Made by a program: the position numbers and the translations under genes. Below are positions 8,863-16,755 of a stretch of 64,000 bases of DNA, one piece after another. The notes under the pieces are model-generated. The model was not told the origin of the DNA. It searched no databases and saw only the letters and a list, made by a program, of their open reading frames with translations. The stretch spans positions 33,618 to 97,617 of the forward strand of contig JAFDWO010000121.1 in the NCBI GenBank assembly GCA_018268415.1. The letters run 5' to 3'. This stretch comes from Actinomycetota bacterium (lineage in GTDB: Bacteria > Actinomycetota > Thermoleophilia > Solirubrobacterales > 70-9). The first letter of the stretch is position 1, and the number at the start of each line of letters is the position of its first letter.

Positions 8863-8933
8863 GCGGTCGGGTGGACCCTCCCGGGACGCTCGCCTCGCTC
8901 GCTTGAGTGTCCCGGGAAGGTCCACCCCACCGC
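8863..8933 (+). promoter_or_regulatory. Large imperfect inverted repeat in divergent promoter region
   Basis: Between the divergent carboxylase (start 8831) and PHP gene (start 9007), 29-nt arms 8863-8891 and 8905-8933 match at 26 positions around a 13-nt spacer; the core is GTGGACC..TCCCGGGAC. It begins 32 nt upstream of the carboxylase start, so it could be an operator for both genes or a leader hairpin of the carboxylase mRNA. Confidence 0.6.
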
Positions 8934-9006
8934 TCCCCACCGGGCGGTTGCGGCTGTCTCTGCTCACTCGAAAGCTGGAAGGGAGGAGCCTGGCTAGGCT
9001 GCTCCG

Positions 9007-9819
9007 ATGCCACTTATCGAGCTGCAGAGTCACTCCACCCACTCCGACGGACAGCTGGCCGCGCGGGACGTTGTCGCCGAAGCGGCGAAGGCAGGGGTGA
9101 CGACCCTGGCGCTATCCGACCACGACTCCGTGGCGGGCGTGCCGGAGGCGGAAGTGGCGGGGCGGGAGCACGGGGTCGAGATCGTGCCCGCGGTGGAGAT
9201 GTCCTGTGTCCATGAGTACGCCGAAGACCTGCACATCTGCGGCTACTGGGTCGACCTGGCCAAGATCGAGCCGGCCTGTGAGCGCGCCCAGCAGGAACGG
9301 CGCAACCGCGCCGGCGAGATCGTCGAGAACCTGCGCGGCTTCGGCTTCGAGCTGACCCTCGACGACGCGATCCGCGAAGCGGGCGGCGCCGACTCGATCG
9401 GCCGCCCCCACATCGCCAAGGCCGCCGGCGCGACCGGGGACCTCGGCCCCTTCTTCGAGGAGTACCTGGTGCCCGGCGCCAAAGCCTTCGTCCCCCGCCG
9501 CTGGCCGAGTGCCGATGAGGCGATCGCCCTCATCCACGACGCCGGCGGCCTCGCCGTCATCGCCCACCCCTACTGGGACATCTCCGAGCCCACCGAGGTC
9601 GACGACCTGATCCGCTCACTGAAGGCCGACGGCGTGGAGACCTTCTATCCCACCCACACCGAAGAGCAAACGAAGCACCTCCTCGACCTCTGCGCCAAGC
9701 TCGGCCTCGTCCCCACCGCCTCCTCCGACTACCACGGCCCGACGCACAAGACCTTCGCCAGGTTCGGCGCCTACGAGACCTACGGCCTCGGCGAGCCGGC
9801 GGTCCCGGCAAGGCCCTAG
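9007..9819 (+). CDS. PHP-domain phosphoesterase (TrpH/RNase AM-like)
   Basis: 270 residues of the polymerase-and-histidinol-phosphatase fold. Metal ligands are visible: H9 and H12 in HSTHSDG, SDHDSVAG at about 37-44, E in AVEMSC, the late HP in VIAHPY and the final D-x-H in SSDYHG. Stand-alone PHP proteins of this length are 3',5'-nucleotide phosphatases or 5'-3' exoribonucleases (YciV/TrpH); the exact substrate is inferred. Monocistronic, followed by a large hairpin island. Confidence 0.88.
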   Translation: MPLIELQSHSTHSDGQLAARDVVAEAAKAGVTTLALSDHDSVAGVPEAEVAGREHGVEIVPAVEMSCVHEYAEDLHICGYWVDLAKIEPACERAQQERRNRAGEIVENLRGFGFELTLDDAIREAGGADSIGRPHIAKAAGATGDLGPFFEEYLVPGAKAFVPRRWPSADEAIALIHDAGGLAVIAHPYWDISEPTEVDDLIRSLKADGVETFYPTHTEEQTKHLLDLCAKLGLVPTASSDYHGPTHKTFARFGAYETYGLGEPAVPARP

Positions 9820-9849
9820 GACGGGGCTTAGGAAGGGCCCGGCCCCCTC

Positions 9850-9961
9850 AAGCTGCCGCCCGCGGGGAAAGGCACGCGGCCGCATGAAGCTGTCGCCCGA
9901 GAGGAAAGGGATGCGGCCGCATGAAGCTGTCGCCCGAGAGGAAAGGGTTGCGGCCGTCTCG
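9850..9961 (+). repeat. 37-nt tandem repeat, three units
   Basis: Units start at 9850, 9887 and 9924, each AAGCTGYCGCCCG..GGAAAGG..GCGGCCG. They abut with no spacers. Units 2 and 3 are nearly identical and the third runs into the left arm of hairpin E. Related units occur at 29163-29300 (inverted), 60570 and 63666-63835. Confidence 0.9.
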
Positions 9962-10001
9962 TCCACGGCCCTGGCAGGCTGTGGCCGTGGCCGAGACGGC
10001 C
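9952..10001 (+). repeat. Hairpin E, copy 1
   Basis: 19-nt arms (9952-9970, 9983-10001) with one mismatch, containing CGTCTCG and CCACGGCC, enclose the 12-nt loop CTGGCAGGCTGT that is shared with hairpin D on a different stem. Confidence 0.9.
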
Positions 10002-10287
10002 GAGGGTGCGGGGAGCGTGCGGGGGAAGCACGGAAGGCCCCCGCGGGAGGATGCGGGCGAGTGACGCGGATCCCTCGCGTGATGGACACGGCGCTCCCAC
10101 GGATCCGGGACGCGCGTCCCACGGACCCCCCGATCCCGGCGTCCGGGCGCCGGGGGTCCCACGGATCCCCCCGATCCCGGCCCCCCGGGGCCGGGAGGTG
10201 TGACGGGACCGTCACGGAGGAGGGACCTCGTCACGGAGACGTAGGGAACTCCACGCCTCCTCCCGTGTTGTCCAACGCTCACGGACG

Positions 10288-10333
10288 CGCTGCGTGGGTT
10301 TTCCACCGTATAGGGGGGCCAAAACACGCAGCG
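10288..10333 (+). repeat. Hairpin in the exchangeable slot, island 1
   Basis: CGCTGCGTG-GG-TTTT (10288-10302) pairs with AAAACACGCAGCG (10321-10333) with a GG bulge. Flanking sequence (GTTGTCCAACGCTCACGG on the left, TTCCCGGGCC on the right) also flanks the unrelated perfect palindrome at 28747-28798. Confidence 0.75.
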
Positions 10334-10607
10334 TGTTCCCGGGCCCCCTTCTCCGGCCCGGAAAGGGACCGAAGTTTCCCGGGAATGTGACGTTCCCGGC
10401 GTCTTCGTCACCGATCGGGGCGAGGTGTGGCCTCTCCCGCACGGACCCGTCACGGAAGTCCGACCTCCCTCGGTTCCTGCGTCTCCCCCTGTCCCTGTCC
10501 CGCCTTTTTCACGACCCCCTCCCGTCCCTGCCTCTCCCCTCATCCCTGTGTCGTCTTTTTCACGACCCCCTCCCGTCCCTGTGTCGTCTTCCCCACGACC
10601 CCCTCCC

Positions 10608-10665
10608 GTCCCGGGCGCCTCATGGCGCTCACAGCCTGCCAGGAGCGCCATGAGGCGCCCGGGAC
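10608..10665 (+). repeat. Hairpin D, copy 1
   Basis: Perfect 23-bp stem (10608-10630/10643-10665; contains GGGCGCCTCATGGCGCTC) with the loop ACAGCCTGCCAG. Flanked on the left by CACGACCCCCTCCCGTCCC and on the right by GCTCGGACGGG. Confidence 0.95.
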
Positions 10666-10900
10666 GCAGCTCGGACGGGTGCGGGGGTCGGGGTCGGGGG
10701 CATCTCGGACGGGTGTGGGGGCCGAGGTCGGGGGCCACGCGCCCCGCGCGGCAGCTCGGGACGGGCGCGGGGGTCGGGGTCGCGCGGCACCTCGGACGGC
10801 CGGGGCGGCCGGGGTAGCTCCGCCACGCACGCCGCGCCGCAAACTCGGACGGGTGCACGGGCCGCGGCCCCGCCCGTCCCTTCTCGACGGCCCGCCCCTT

Positions 10901-10943
10901 CCGCTGTTCCTTATGGGGCTCATAGCCCCATAAGGAACAGCGG
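10901..10943 (+). repeat. Hairpin A, copy 1
   Basis: Perfect 20-bp stem (10901-10920/10924-10943) with loop CAT; conserved core CTGTTCCTTATG/CATAAGGAACAG, copy-specific inner GGGCT/AGCCC and outer CCG/CGG pairs. Confidence 0.95.
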
Positions 10944-11118
10944 AGCGATCCCGGGGATGCGCGGCGGCCGGGGCCGCATCTCGGACGGGCGGGGTGGCGC
11001 GGTCGCGCCGCAACTCGGAAGGCCACCAGGGCCTGGCCCGCACAGCACCTCGGACAGACGCCCCGGCCGCGGAGCGCGCCCGTCCCCTCGCGGCGCGCCC
11101 GCAGCGCGGCTTCACCGC

Positions 11119-12990
11119 TTACCCCAGCAGAGACAGAACCTGCCGGACAGCCTCCTCGAGGTCCGGCGAGGTCACCAGGTCCGGCCGCTCGGGCGCCTCG
11201 TAGGGCGAGCCGACACCGGTCAGGTCCTTGATCTCGCCCGCGCGAGCCTTGGCGTAGAGGCCCTTCGGGTCACGGCGTTCGCACTCCTCCAGCGGGGTGT
11301 CGACGAAGACCTCGTAGAAGGGGATCCCGGCCTCCTCGTGGAGGGCGCGAACGCGGTCGCGCTCGTCGCGATAGGGGCTGACCAGGGAGGCGATCGCCAC
11401 GGTGCCTGATTCGGCGAGGATCTTCGCCACCTCGCCGACGCGGCGCACGTTCTCGTTGCGGTCCTCCGCGGAGAAGCCGAGGTTGGCGTTCAGGCCGTGG
11501 CGCAGGTTGTCGCCGTCGAGCATGAAGGCGGCGCGGCCCGAGGACACGAGGGTGTGCTCGATCGCCGTCGCGATCGTCGACTTGCCGGAGCCCGAGAGCC
11601 CCGTCATCCAGATCGTCGCGCCGCCCGTCTCGAGGGCCGCCCAGCGCTCCTCGCGCGAGAGCTTGGAGGGGTGGAAGGTGATGTTCTCGGCCACGATCGA
11701 GGCCGCGTCGGTGGCGACGCCCGGGTCTCCCCCGGCGCTGATGATCATCCCCGCCGCGACCGTCAGGTCGGTCGCCGGGTCGACCAGGATGAAGCTGCCG
11801 GTGGTGCGGTTGATCCGGTACTCGTCGAAGAAGAGCGGCGAGGTGGTGTGGATCGCGACGCGGCCGATGTCGTTGACCTCGAGCGTCTCCGCGGCGAGAT
11901 CGCGGTGCAGGGTGTCGACGTTCAGCTGATATCGGAGCTCCTCGACCTCGGCGGCGACCCACCGGGTCGTGTGCTTCAGCTGGTACGGCGCCCCGGTGCG
12001 CAGCTGCGAGGTCTCGTCGAACCAACAGATCATCGCCTCGAAGCGGCGGCTCGCGGTCGGCTGGTTGGTCGGGCGGCAGATCATGTCGCCGCGGGACACG
12101 TCGACCTCGTCCTCCAGGCGCAGCGTCACCGCCATCGGCGGGAAGGCCTGCGCGACCTCGCCTTCAGGCGTGTCGATCGCGGCGATCTTCGAGGCTTTCC
12201 GCGACGGCATCACCATCACCTCGTCGCCCTGCTTGAAGATCCCGCCGACCACCGACCCGGCGAAGCCGCGGTAATCGCGGTACTCCGCCGACTGCGGGCG
12301 GATCACGTACTGGACCGGGAAGCGGTTGTCGACCAGGTTGCGATCGGAGGCGATGTGGACGTCCTCGAGGTGGCCGAGCAGCGGCTGCCCGTGGAACCAG
12401 GGCATGTTCGGCGAGGGCTCGACCACGTTGTCACCGACCAGCGCCGAGATCGGCACGAAACCGAGGTCGGTGATGTCGAGCTTCGCGGCGAAGGCGGTGA
12501 ACTCCTCGCGGATCTCGTCGTAGATCCGCTGGTCGTAATCGACCAGGTCCATTTTGTTGACGCAGAGAACCAGGTGCGGCACCCCGAGCAGGGACGACAG
12601 CAGCGCGTGGCGGCGGGTCTGTTCGAGCACGCCTTTGCGCGCGTCGATCAGGAGCAGGGCCAGGTTGGCGGTCGAGGCGCCGGTGACCATGTTGCGCGTG
12701 TACTGGATGTGGCCGGGCGTGTCGGCGATCACGAACTTGCGCTTCGGCGTCGCGAAGTACCGGTAGGCGACGTCGATCGTGATCCCCTGCTCGCGCTCGG
12801 CGCGCAGGCCGTCGGTCAGCAGCGCCAGGTCGGTCTGTTCGTCGCCACGTTTCTCCGAGGTCCGCTCGATCGACTCGAGCTGGTCTTCGAAGATCGATTT
12901 GGTGTCGTGCAGGAGCCGCCCGATCAGGGTCGACTTGCCATCGTCCACCGACCCCGCGGTCGCGATCCGGAGGATCTCCGTGGCCGGCAT
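11119..12990 (-). CDS. cysNC: Bifunctional sulfate adenylyltransferase large subunit / APS kinase
   Basis: 623-residue fusion. Residues 1-210 are an EF-Tu-like GTPase (P-loop GSVDDGKST 13-21, DTPGH, NKMD), followed by two beta-barrel domains of CysN. Residues from about 440 are an adenylylsulfate kinase with P-loop GLSGSGKST, FMLDGDNLRHGLN and the FVDTPLEECERRDPKGLYAKAR segment. CysN with CysD makes APS from sulfate and ATP driven by GTP hydrolysis; the kinase part makes PAPS. Last gene of the leftward sulfur operon. Start at ATG 12990 is preceded by GGAGGAACCACTG, whose GGAGG is paired in the intergenic structure 12992-13155. Confidence 0.96.
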   Translation of the reverse strand: MPATEILRIATAGSVDDGKSTLIGRLLHDTKSIFEDQLESIERTSEKRGDEQTDLALLTDGLRAEREQGITIDVAYRYFATPKRKFVIADTPGHIQYTRNMVTGASTANLALLLIDARKGVLEQTRRHALLSSLLGVPHLVLCVNKMDLVDYDQRIYDEIREEFTAFAAKLDITDLGFVPISALVGDNVVEPSPNMPWFHGQPLLGHLEDVHIASDRNLVDNRFPVQYVIRPQSAEYRDYRGFAGSVVGGIFKQGDEVMVMPSRKASKIAAIDTPEGEVAQAFPPMAVTLRLEDEVDVSRGDMICRPTNQPTASRRFEAMICWFDETSQLRTGAPYQLKHTTRWVAAEVEELRYQLNVDTLHRDLAAETLEVNDIGRVAIHTTSPLFFDEYRINRTTGSFILVDPATDLTVAAGMIISAGGDPGVATDAASIVAENITFHPSKLSREERWAALETGGATIWMTGLSGSGKSTIATAIEHTLVSSGRAAFMLDGDNLRHGLNANLGFSAEDRNENVRRVGEVAKILAESGTVAIASLVSPYRDERDRVRALHEEAGIPFYEVFVDTPLEECERRDPKGLYAKARAGEIKDLTGVGSPYEAPERPDLVTSPDLEEAVRQVLSLLG

Positions 12991-12991
12991 C

Positions 12992-13155
12992 AGTGGTTCC
13001 TCCGGTGGGTCCGGTGCCCATATGGCGAGCGAAAACCAAGCACGCCGCGGACGCAGGGAGGCCTGATAGCGGTTGCTATCTGGCCGACCGAGGACAAAGG
13101 AGGGCGCCGGTTTGCAGCCGCCAGATGGGTGCCGGAATCCGCCGGAGGAACCACT
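12992..13155 (-). promoter_or_regulatory. cysD-cysN intergenic RNA structure sequestering the cysN ribosome site
   Basis: About 30-nt imperfect inverted repeat: 12992-13021 pairs with 13125-13155 (a few mismatches and one bulge). In the mRNA the 5' arm overlaps the cysD stop and contains GGTTCCTCCGG, the 3' arm contains CCGGAGGAACC, the cysN Shine-Dalgarno. Inside is a perfect GATAGC-GGTT-GCTATC hairpin (13065-13080) flanked by GGCCT/TGGCC. Ribosomes finishing cysD would open the 5' arm and release the cysN site, suggesting translational coupling; this is inference. Confidence 0.65.
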
Positions 13156-14095
13156 AGAAGTAGCCCTCCCGCTTGCGGTCCTCCATCGCGGCTTCCGAGA
13201 AGCGGTCGTCGCCGCGGGTCGCGCCGCGCTCGGTGATCCGCGAGACCGACGTCTCCTCGATCACCAGCTCATACGTGGTCGCCTGCGAGGGCACCGCGCC
13301 GGTCAGGGTCGCGTCGCCGACGGTCCGGTAGCGCACCATCTCCATCTTCGACTCGGCCCCCTCGGGCAGCGGAAAGTACTCGTTGACGGCCATCAGCAGG
13401 CCTTCGTTGTCGACCACCTCGCGCTCGTGGGCGAAGTAGATCGGCGGCAGCTCGATCTGCTCGCGCGCCAGATAGCGCCAGACGTCGAGCTCGGTCCAGT
13501 CGGAGATCGGGAAGACGCGGATGTGCTCGCCCTTGCGGTGACGGCCGTTGTAGAGGTGCCACAGCTCGGGCCGCTGGTTCTTCGGATCCCACTGGCCGAA
13601 TTTGTCGCGGAAGGAGAGGATCCGCTCCTTCGCGCGGGCCTTGTCCTCGTCGCGCCGACCGCCGCCGAAGACGGCGTCGAAGCCACCGTCCTTGATCGCG
13701 TCGAGCAGCGCCCGGGTCTGATGGCGGTTGCGGGATTCCAGTTCGTGGTCGACCTTGATGATCCCCTGGTCGATCAGCTCCTGGACCGACGCGACCTCCA
13801 GCCGCAGCCCGTACTCGGCAACGACCTTGTCACGAAATTCGATCACCTCGCGGAAGTTGTGCCCGGTGTCGACGTGCATGATCGGGAACGGCACCGGCGC
13901 CGGCGCGAACGCCTTGCGCGCCAGCTGCAGCATCAGCACCGAGTCCTTGCCGCCGGAGAAGAGCATCACCGGGTGTTCGAACTCGGCAACGACCTCGCGG
14001 ATGATGAACATCGACTCCGCCTCCAGCGTGTCGAGGTCATCCAGCTCTACCGCGGCAGGCCGCACTTTCGTCGTCTCGTCGATCAATGTCCCCAC
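13154..14095 (-). CDS. cysD: Sulfate adenylyltransferase small subunit
   Basis: 313-residue PP-loop (N-type ATP pyrophosphatase) subunit of ATP sulfurylase. The PP-loop SGGKDSVLML, the downstream HVDTGHNF, the R-R/D-E segment GGGRRDEDKARAKER and the C-terminal RYRTVGDATLTGAV are all present; length is normal. Start is GTG at 14095 with GAGGA about 5 nt upstream. It works with CysN; the 163-nt gap to cysNC holds a strong RNA structure. Confidence 0.96.
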   Translation of the reverse strand: MGTLIDETTKVRPAAVELDDLDTLEAESMFIIREVVAEFEHPVMLFSGGKDSVLMLQLARKAFAPAPVPFPIMHVDTGHNFREVIEFRDKVVAEYGLRLEVASVQELIDQGIIKVDHELESRNRHQTRALLDAIKDGGFDAVFGGGRRDEDKARAKERILSFRDKFGQWDPKNQRPELWHLYNGRHRKGEHIRVFPISDWTELDVWRYLAREQIELPPIYFAHEREVVDNEGLLMAVNEYFPLPEGAESKMEMVRYRTVGDATLTGAVPSQATTYELVIEETSVSRITERGATRGDDRFSEAAMEDRKREGYF

Positions 14096-14137
14096 GCCAT
14101 CCTCAGGGTCGGGCCCGCCAGGCTCCCCGCGGGAGCG

Positions 14138-14857
14138 CTAATTGATGCCGCACTCGGTCTTCTCGACGCCGGCCCAGCGGCCGTCGCGGAGGTCGCCGCC
14201 AGGCCCCACCGGCTGCGTGCAATGCGTGCAGCCGATCGAGGGGTAGCCGCGATCGTGAAGCGGGTTGTACGGAAGACGGTGCTCATGGATGTAGTTCCAG
14301 ACGTCTCGCTCGGACCAGTCGGCGAGCGGGTTCAGCTTCCAGAGGCCGAATTTCTTGTCCCAGGTGAACTTCGGGGCCCCGGCCCTGGAGCTGGAATCCG
14401 CCCGGCGGACGCCGGCGACCCAGCAGTCTACGGATGAGAGGGCACGGCGCATCGGCTCCACCTTGCGCAGCCCACAACAGGCGTCCGGCTCGCGCTTCCA
14501 GAGCTCGTCGCCGTACTCGGCCGCCTGCTCGGCGATCGTCAGGTTGTGGAAGCGGTCGAACTCGATCCCGAGCGCCTCGGCGAGGCGATCACGGGTCTCA
14601 TAGGTCTCGGGGAAGAGGACGTCGGTGTCGAGGTAGAAGAAGCGCGCGTCGGGGTTGATGGTGCTCGCCAGGTGAGCCGTCACCGAGCTCGTTTTCTGGA
14701 ACGAGCAGGCGATGTAGTGGTCCTGGCCGAACTGATCGAACATCCACTCGATCGTTTCCCGCGCGGTCAGGCTCTCGAGCTCGTCCGCGATCGCCTCGTG
14801 ATCGAGGTCGGTGACTGTCGGCACGTTGCCGGACAAGGTGATTGGCGGCGGCTTCAT
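14138..14857 (-). CDS. cysH: Assimilatory APS/PAPS reductase with [4Fe-4S] cysteines
   Basis: 239 residues of the CysH family, reducing (phospho)adenylylsulfate to sulfite. It has the PP-loop-like SFQKTSSV, the catalytic ECG near the C terminus (KTECGIN) and the two cysteine pairs CC (in DACCGLRKVEP) and CTHC that bind the iron-sulfur cluster of bacterial APS-type reductases. That suggests APS rather than PAPS as substrate, although the cluster also encodes an APS kinase domain. GAGGG precedes the ATG. Lies 32 nt after sir and 42 nt before cysD. Confidence 0.93.
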   Translation of the reverse strand: MKPPPITLSGNVPTVTDLDHEAIADELESLTARETIEWMFDQFGQDHYIACSFQKTSSVTAHLASTINPDARFFYLDTDVLFPETYETRDRLAEALGIEFDRFHNLTIAEQAAEYGDELWKREPDACCGLRKVEPMRRALSSVDCWVAGVRRADSSSRAGAPKFTWDKKFGLWKLNPLADWSERDVWNYIHEHRLPYNPLHDRGYPSIGCTHCTQPVGPGGDLRDGRWAGVEKTECGIN

Positions 14858-14889
14858 CGGTTGCCCTCAGGTTCCTCGCTGGGCGCGAG

Positions 14890-16737
14890 CTAGATCGCGC
14901 ACTCCCCTTCTCCGCGGATGACTTCGTAGGGCGTCGCCCGCTGCCAGTCGATGAACTCCTGCATGGTCTCAAGCGAGAAATCGACCGGCATGGTCAGATC
15001 CTTGACCTCGATTTCGAAGCGCTCCTGGCCGACCCGGTCGGCGAAGGCGTTGAAGGCCTCCCCGTCGTCGGCACGCTCGGCCTCGTACATCCGCACCCAG
15101 CGCTCGACCGCCTCGGGGACCCGTTTGGCCGGCAGGCGCGATTTGAGCCGTTTGCCGTAGAGCACCGTGCCGCCCTCGTAGTTGCCGCCGATGTGGGGGA
15201 TGTAGGCGGGCATCTGGCGATCGCCGATCTTCAGCGAGGCGCCGTAGAAGCCGATGTTGGCGATGTGATGCTGGCTGCAGCCGTTCGGGCAGCCGCTCAT
15301 TTTGATGTGGATCTGCCGGGTCAGCTGGTCGTCGAGCTTCATCTCGTCGATCCGCTCCTTGACCGCCCGGTTGAGGCCCATCGAGGAGGTGATCCCGAGT
15401 TTGCAGCTGTCGGTGCCAGGGCAGGAGACGACGTCGGAGATCTCGCGCGCGCCGGGGTCACCGAGGCCGAGCTCCGAGAGCTTCGTCCAGACGTCATAGA
15501 TCGACTCGTCACGGATCCAGCGCAGGACCAGGTTCTGCTGCACGGTGGAGCGCGCGTTGCCGCCGCCGTAGTCGCGCATGACCTGACCCAGGCCGCGGAA
15601 CTGCTCCGGGGTCAGGTCGCCGCGGTTGACCTTCACCTCGACGGTGGAGAAGCCCGCCTGGCGCTGCGCCTGCACGTTGGACTCGACGAAGCGGTCGAAC
15701 GCCTGGCGATCGCCGTTCGGCGAGGACGCGCCGGCGACCGGCGCCTGCGGGGCGCGCGCCTCCTCGTCGTCCTCGTAGGAGAGGCGCTGGACCAGCTCCG
15801 GCCCGAATTCGCGCTCGCCGACCCAGTCGCCGCGCAGCTCCTCGTCGAGCAGATCGCGGAAGGCGTCGGCGCCGATCTTGTCGATCAGCACCTTGATCCG
15901 GGCGCGGGCGCGGTTGACGCGCAGCCACTCCTGGCGGTCGAAGATGCGGAAGACGGCCTCGGCCACCTTCAGATAATCGCCGTTGTCGGCCTCGACAAAG
16001 TCGAGGATCGGCGGCGCGACGCGCGGCATGATCGCGGTGCCGCCGCCGACCCGCAGCTCGAAGCCACGGACCCCATCACGTTCGCGCGAGATGAAGGCGA
16101 TGTCGTGGATGCCGGTGATCGCCCGGTCCTCGTCGGAGCCGGAGAACGCGGTCTTGATCTTCCGCGGCATCAGCTGCGTCGTCGGGTGGCGGACGAAGTA
16201 ACGGACGAAGGCGCCGGCGTACGGCGTCGGGTCGAAGATCTCGTCGGGGGCGACGCCGGCCCAGGGATCGCCGGTGACGTTGCGCACCGTGTTGCCGCAA
16301 CCCTCGCGGGAGGAGAGGCCGGCCTCGGCGATCACCTTGAGCAGCTGCTCGGTGTCGCGCAGCGGCACGTGGTGGATCTGGATGTTCTGCCGGGTGGTGA
16401 TGTGGCCTTTGGCGAGCGGCGCCCAGCGCTCGACCACGTCGGCGAAGGTGTCCATCTGCTCGGGCGTCACACCCCCGAACGGAAGCTTGATCCGGATCAT
16501 CTGGACGTCGGACTGGCGCTGTCCGTACACGCCCTGTTTCAGGCGGAACCCGATGAACTCGTTCTCGGGTAGATCGCCGGCGAGGAACTGCTCGGCTTCG
16601 TTGTCGAAGTCGACGAACTCGCGCTCGATGATCGGGATGATGTGGCCGGGGACGTTCGAGTAGGCCTCTGGGTTCTCCAGGGTGCCTACGCGGCCCTTGC
16701 CCTCCTGCGTCTTGCTCTCAGCGACTATGACCTCCAT
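14890..16737 (-). CDS. sir: Ferredoxin-type sulfite reductase (siroheme, [4Fe-4S])
   Basis: 615 residues of the nitrite/sulfite reductase family. Cluster/siroheme cysteines are in CPGTDSCKLG and MSGCPNGCSQHH; two ferredoxin-like repeats and two siroheme-binding halves are recognisable (VFRIFDRQEWLRVNRARARIK; TTRQNIQIHHV). With cysH, cysD and cysNC next to it the substrate is sulfite, not nitrite. The ATG sits in the loop of CCTCC-GCAT-GGAGG and has no upstream Shine-Dalgarno, while GGAGG lies just inside the coding region. Confidence 0.93.
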   Translation of the reverse strand: MEVIVAESKTQEGKGRVGTLENPEAYSNVPGHIIPIIEREFVDFDNEAEQFLAGDLPENEFIGFRLKQGVYGQRQSDVQMIRIKLPFGGVTPEQMDTFADVVERWAPLAKGHITTRQNIQIHHVPLRDTEQLLKVIAEAGLSSREGCGNTVRNVTGDPWAGVAPDEIFDPTPYAGAFVRYFVRHPTTQLMPRKIKTAFSGSDEDRAITGIHDIAFISRERDGVRGFELRVGGGTAIMPRVAPPILDFVEADNGDYLKVAEAVFRIFDRQEWLRVNRARARIKVLIDKIGADAFRDLLDEELRGDWVGEREFGPELVQRLSYEDDEEARAPQAPVAGASSPNGDRQAFDRFVESNVQAQRQAGFSTVEVKVNRGDLTPEQFRGLGQVMRDYGGGNARSTVQQNLVLRWIRDESIYDVWTKLSELGLGDPGAREISDVVSCPGTDSCKLGITSSMGLNRAVKERIDEMKLDDQLTRQIHIKMSGCPNGCSQHHIANIGFYGASLKIGDRQMPAYIPHIGGNYEGGTVLYGKRLKSRLPAKRVPEAVERWVRMYEAERADDGEAFNAFADRVGQERFEIEVKDLTMPVDFSLETMQEFIDWQRATPYEVIRGEGECAI

Positions 16738-16755
16738 GCGGAGGAAATTAGCAAA

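Larger units (their letters stand above)
9820..11118 (+). repeat. Composite hairpin island 1
   Basis: 1.3 kb without a credible gene between the convergent PHP and cysNC genes. Order of modules from left: three ~37-nt tandem units (9850-9961), hairpin E with loop CTGGCAGGCTGT (9952-10001), scaffold block GTCACGGAGACGTAGGGAAC.. (10230-10257, repeated exactly at 63973-64000), a hairpin in an exchangeable slot (10288-10333), three copies of CACGACCCCCTCCCGTCCC (10510, 10561, 10594), hairpin D with loop ACAGCCTGCCAG (10608-10665), TCGGACGGG or one-base variants (10671, 10705, 10792, 10845, 10981), and hairpin A (10901-10943). The same order is found inverted at 28204-29323 and in parts at 60458-61062. 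Confidence 0.9.

Noticed and set aside
9850..9961. Possible CRISPR array
   Set aside because: The 37-nt units follow each other with no unique spacers, unit number is low and no cas gene is present.
10540..11115. Long open frames within the hairpin islands
   Set aside because: Translations are Pro/Arg/Gly low complexity, shift frame between island copies and lack ribosome sites.
9820..11118. Integron/attC array
   Set aside because: Hairpins lack the RYYYAAC/GTTRRRY ends, no integrase and no cassette ORFs are present.
13021..13125. tRNA or known riboswitch in the cysD-cysN gap
   Set aside because: No T-loop GTTCRA or acceptor pairing, and no SAM or cobalamin core motifs that I can recognise.
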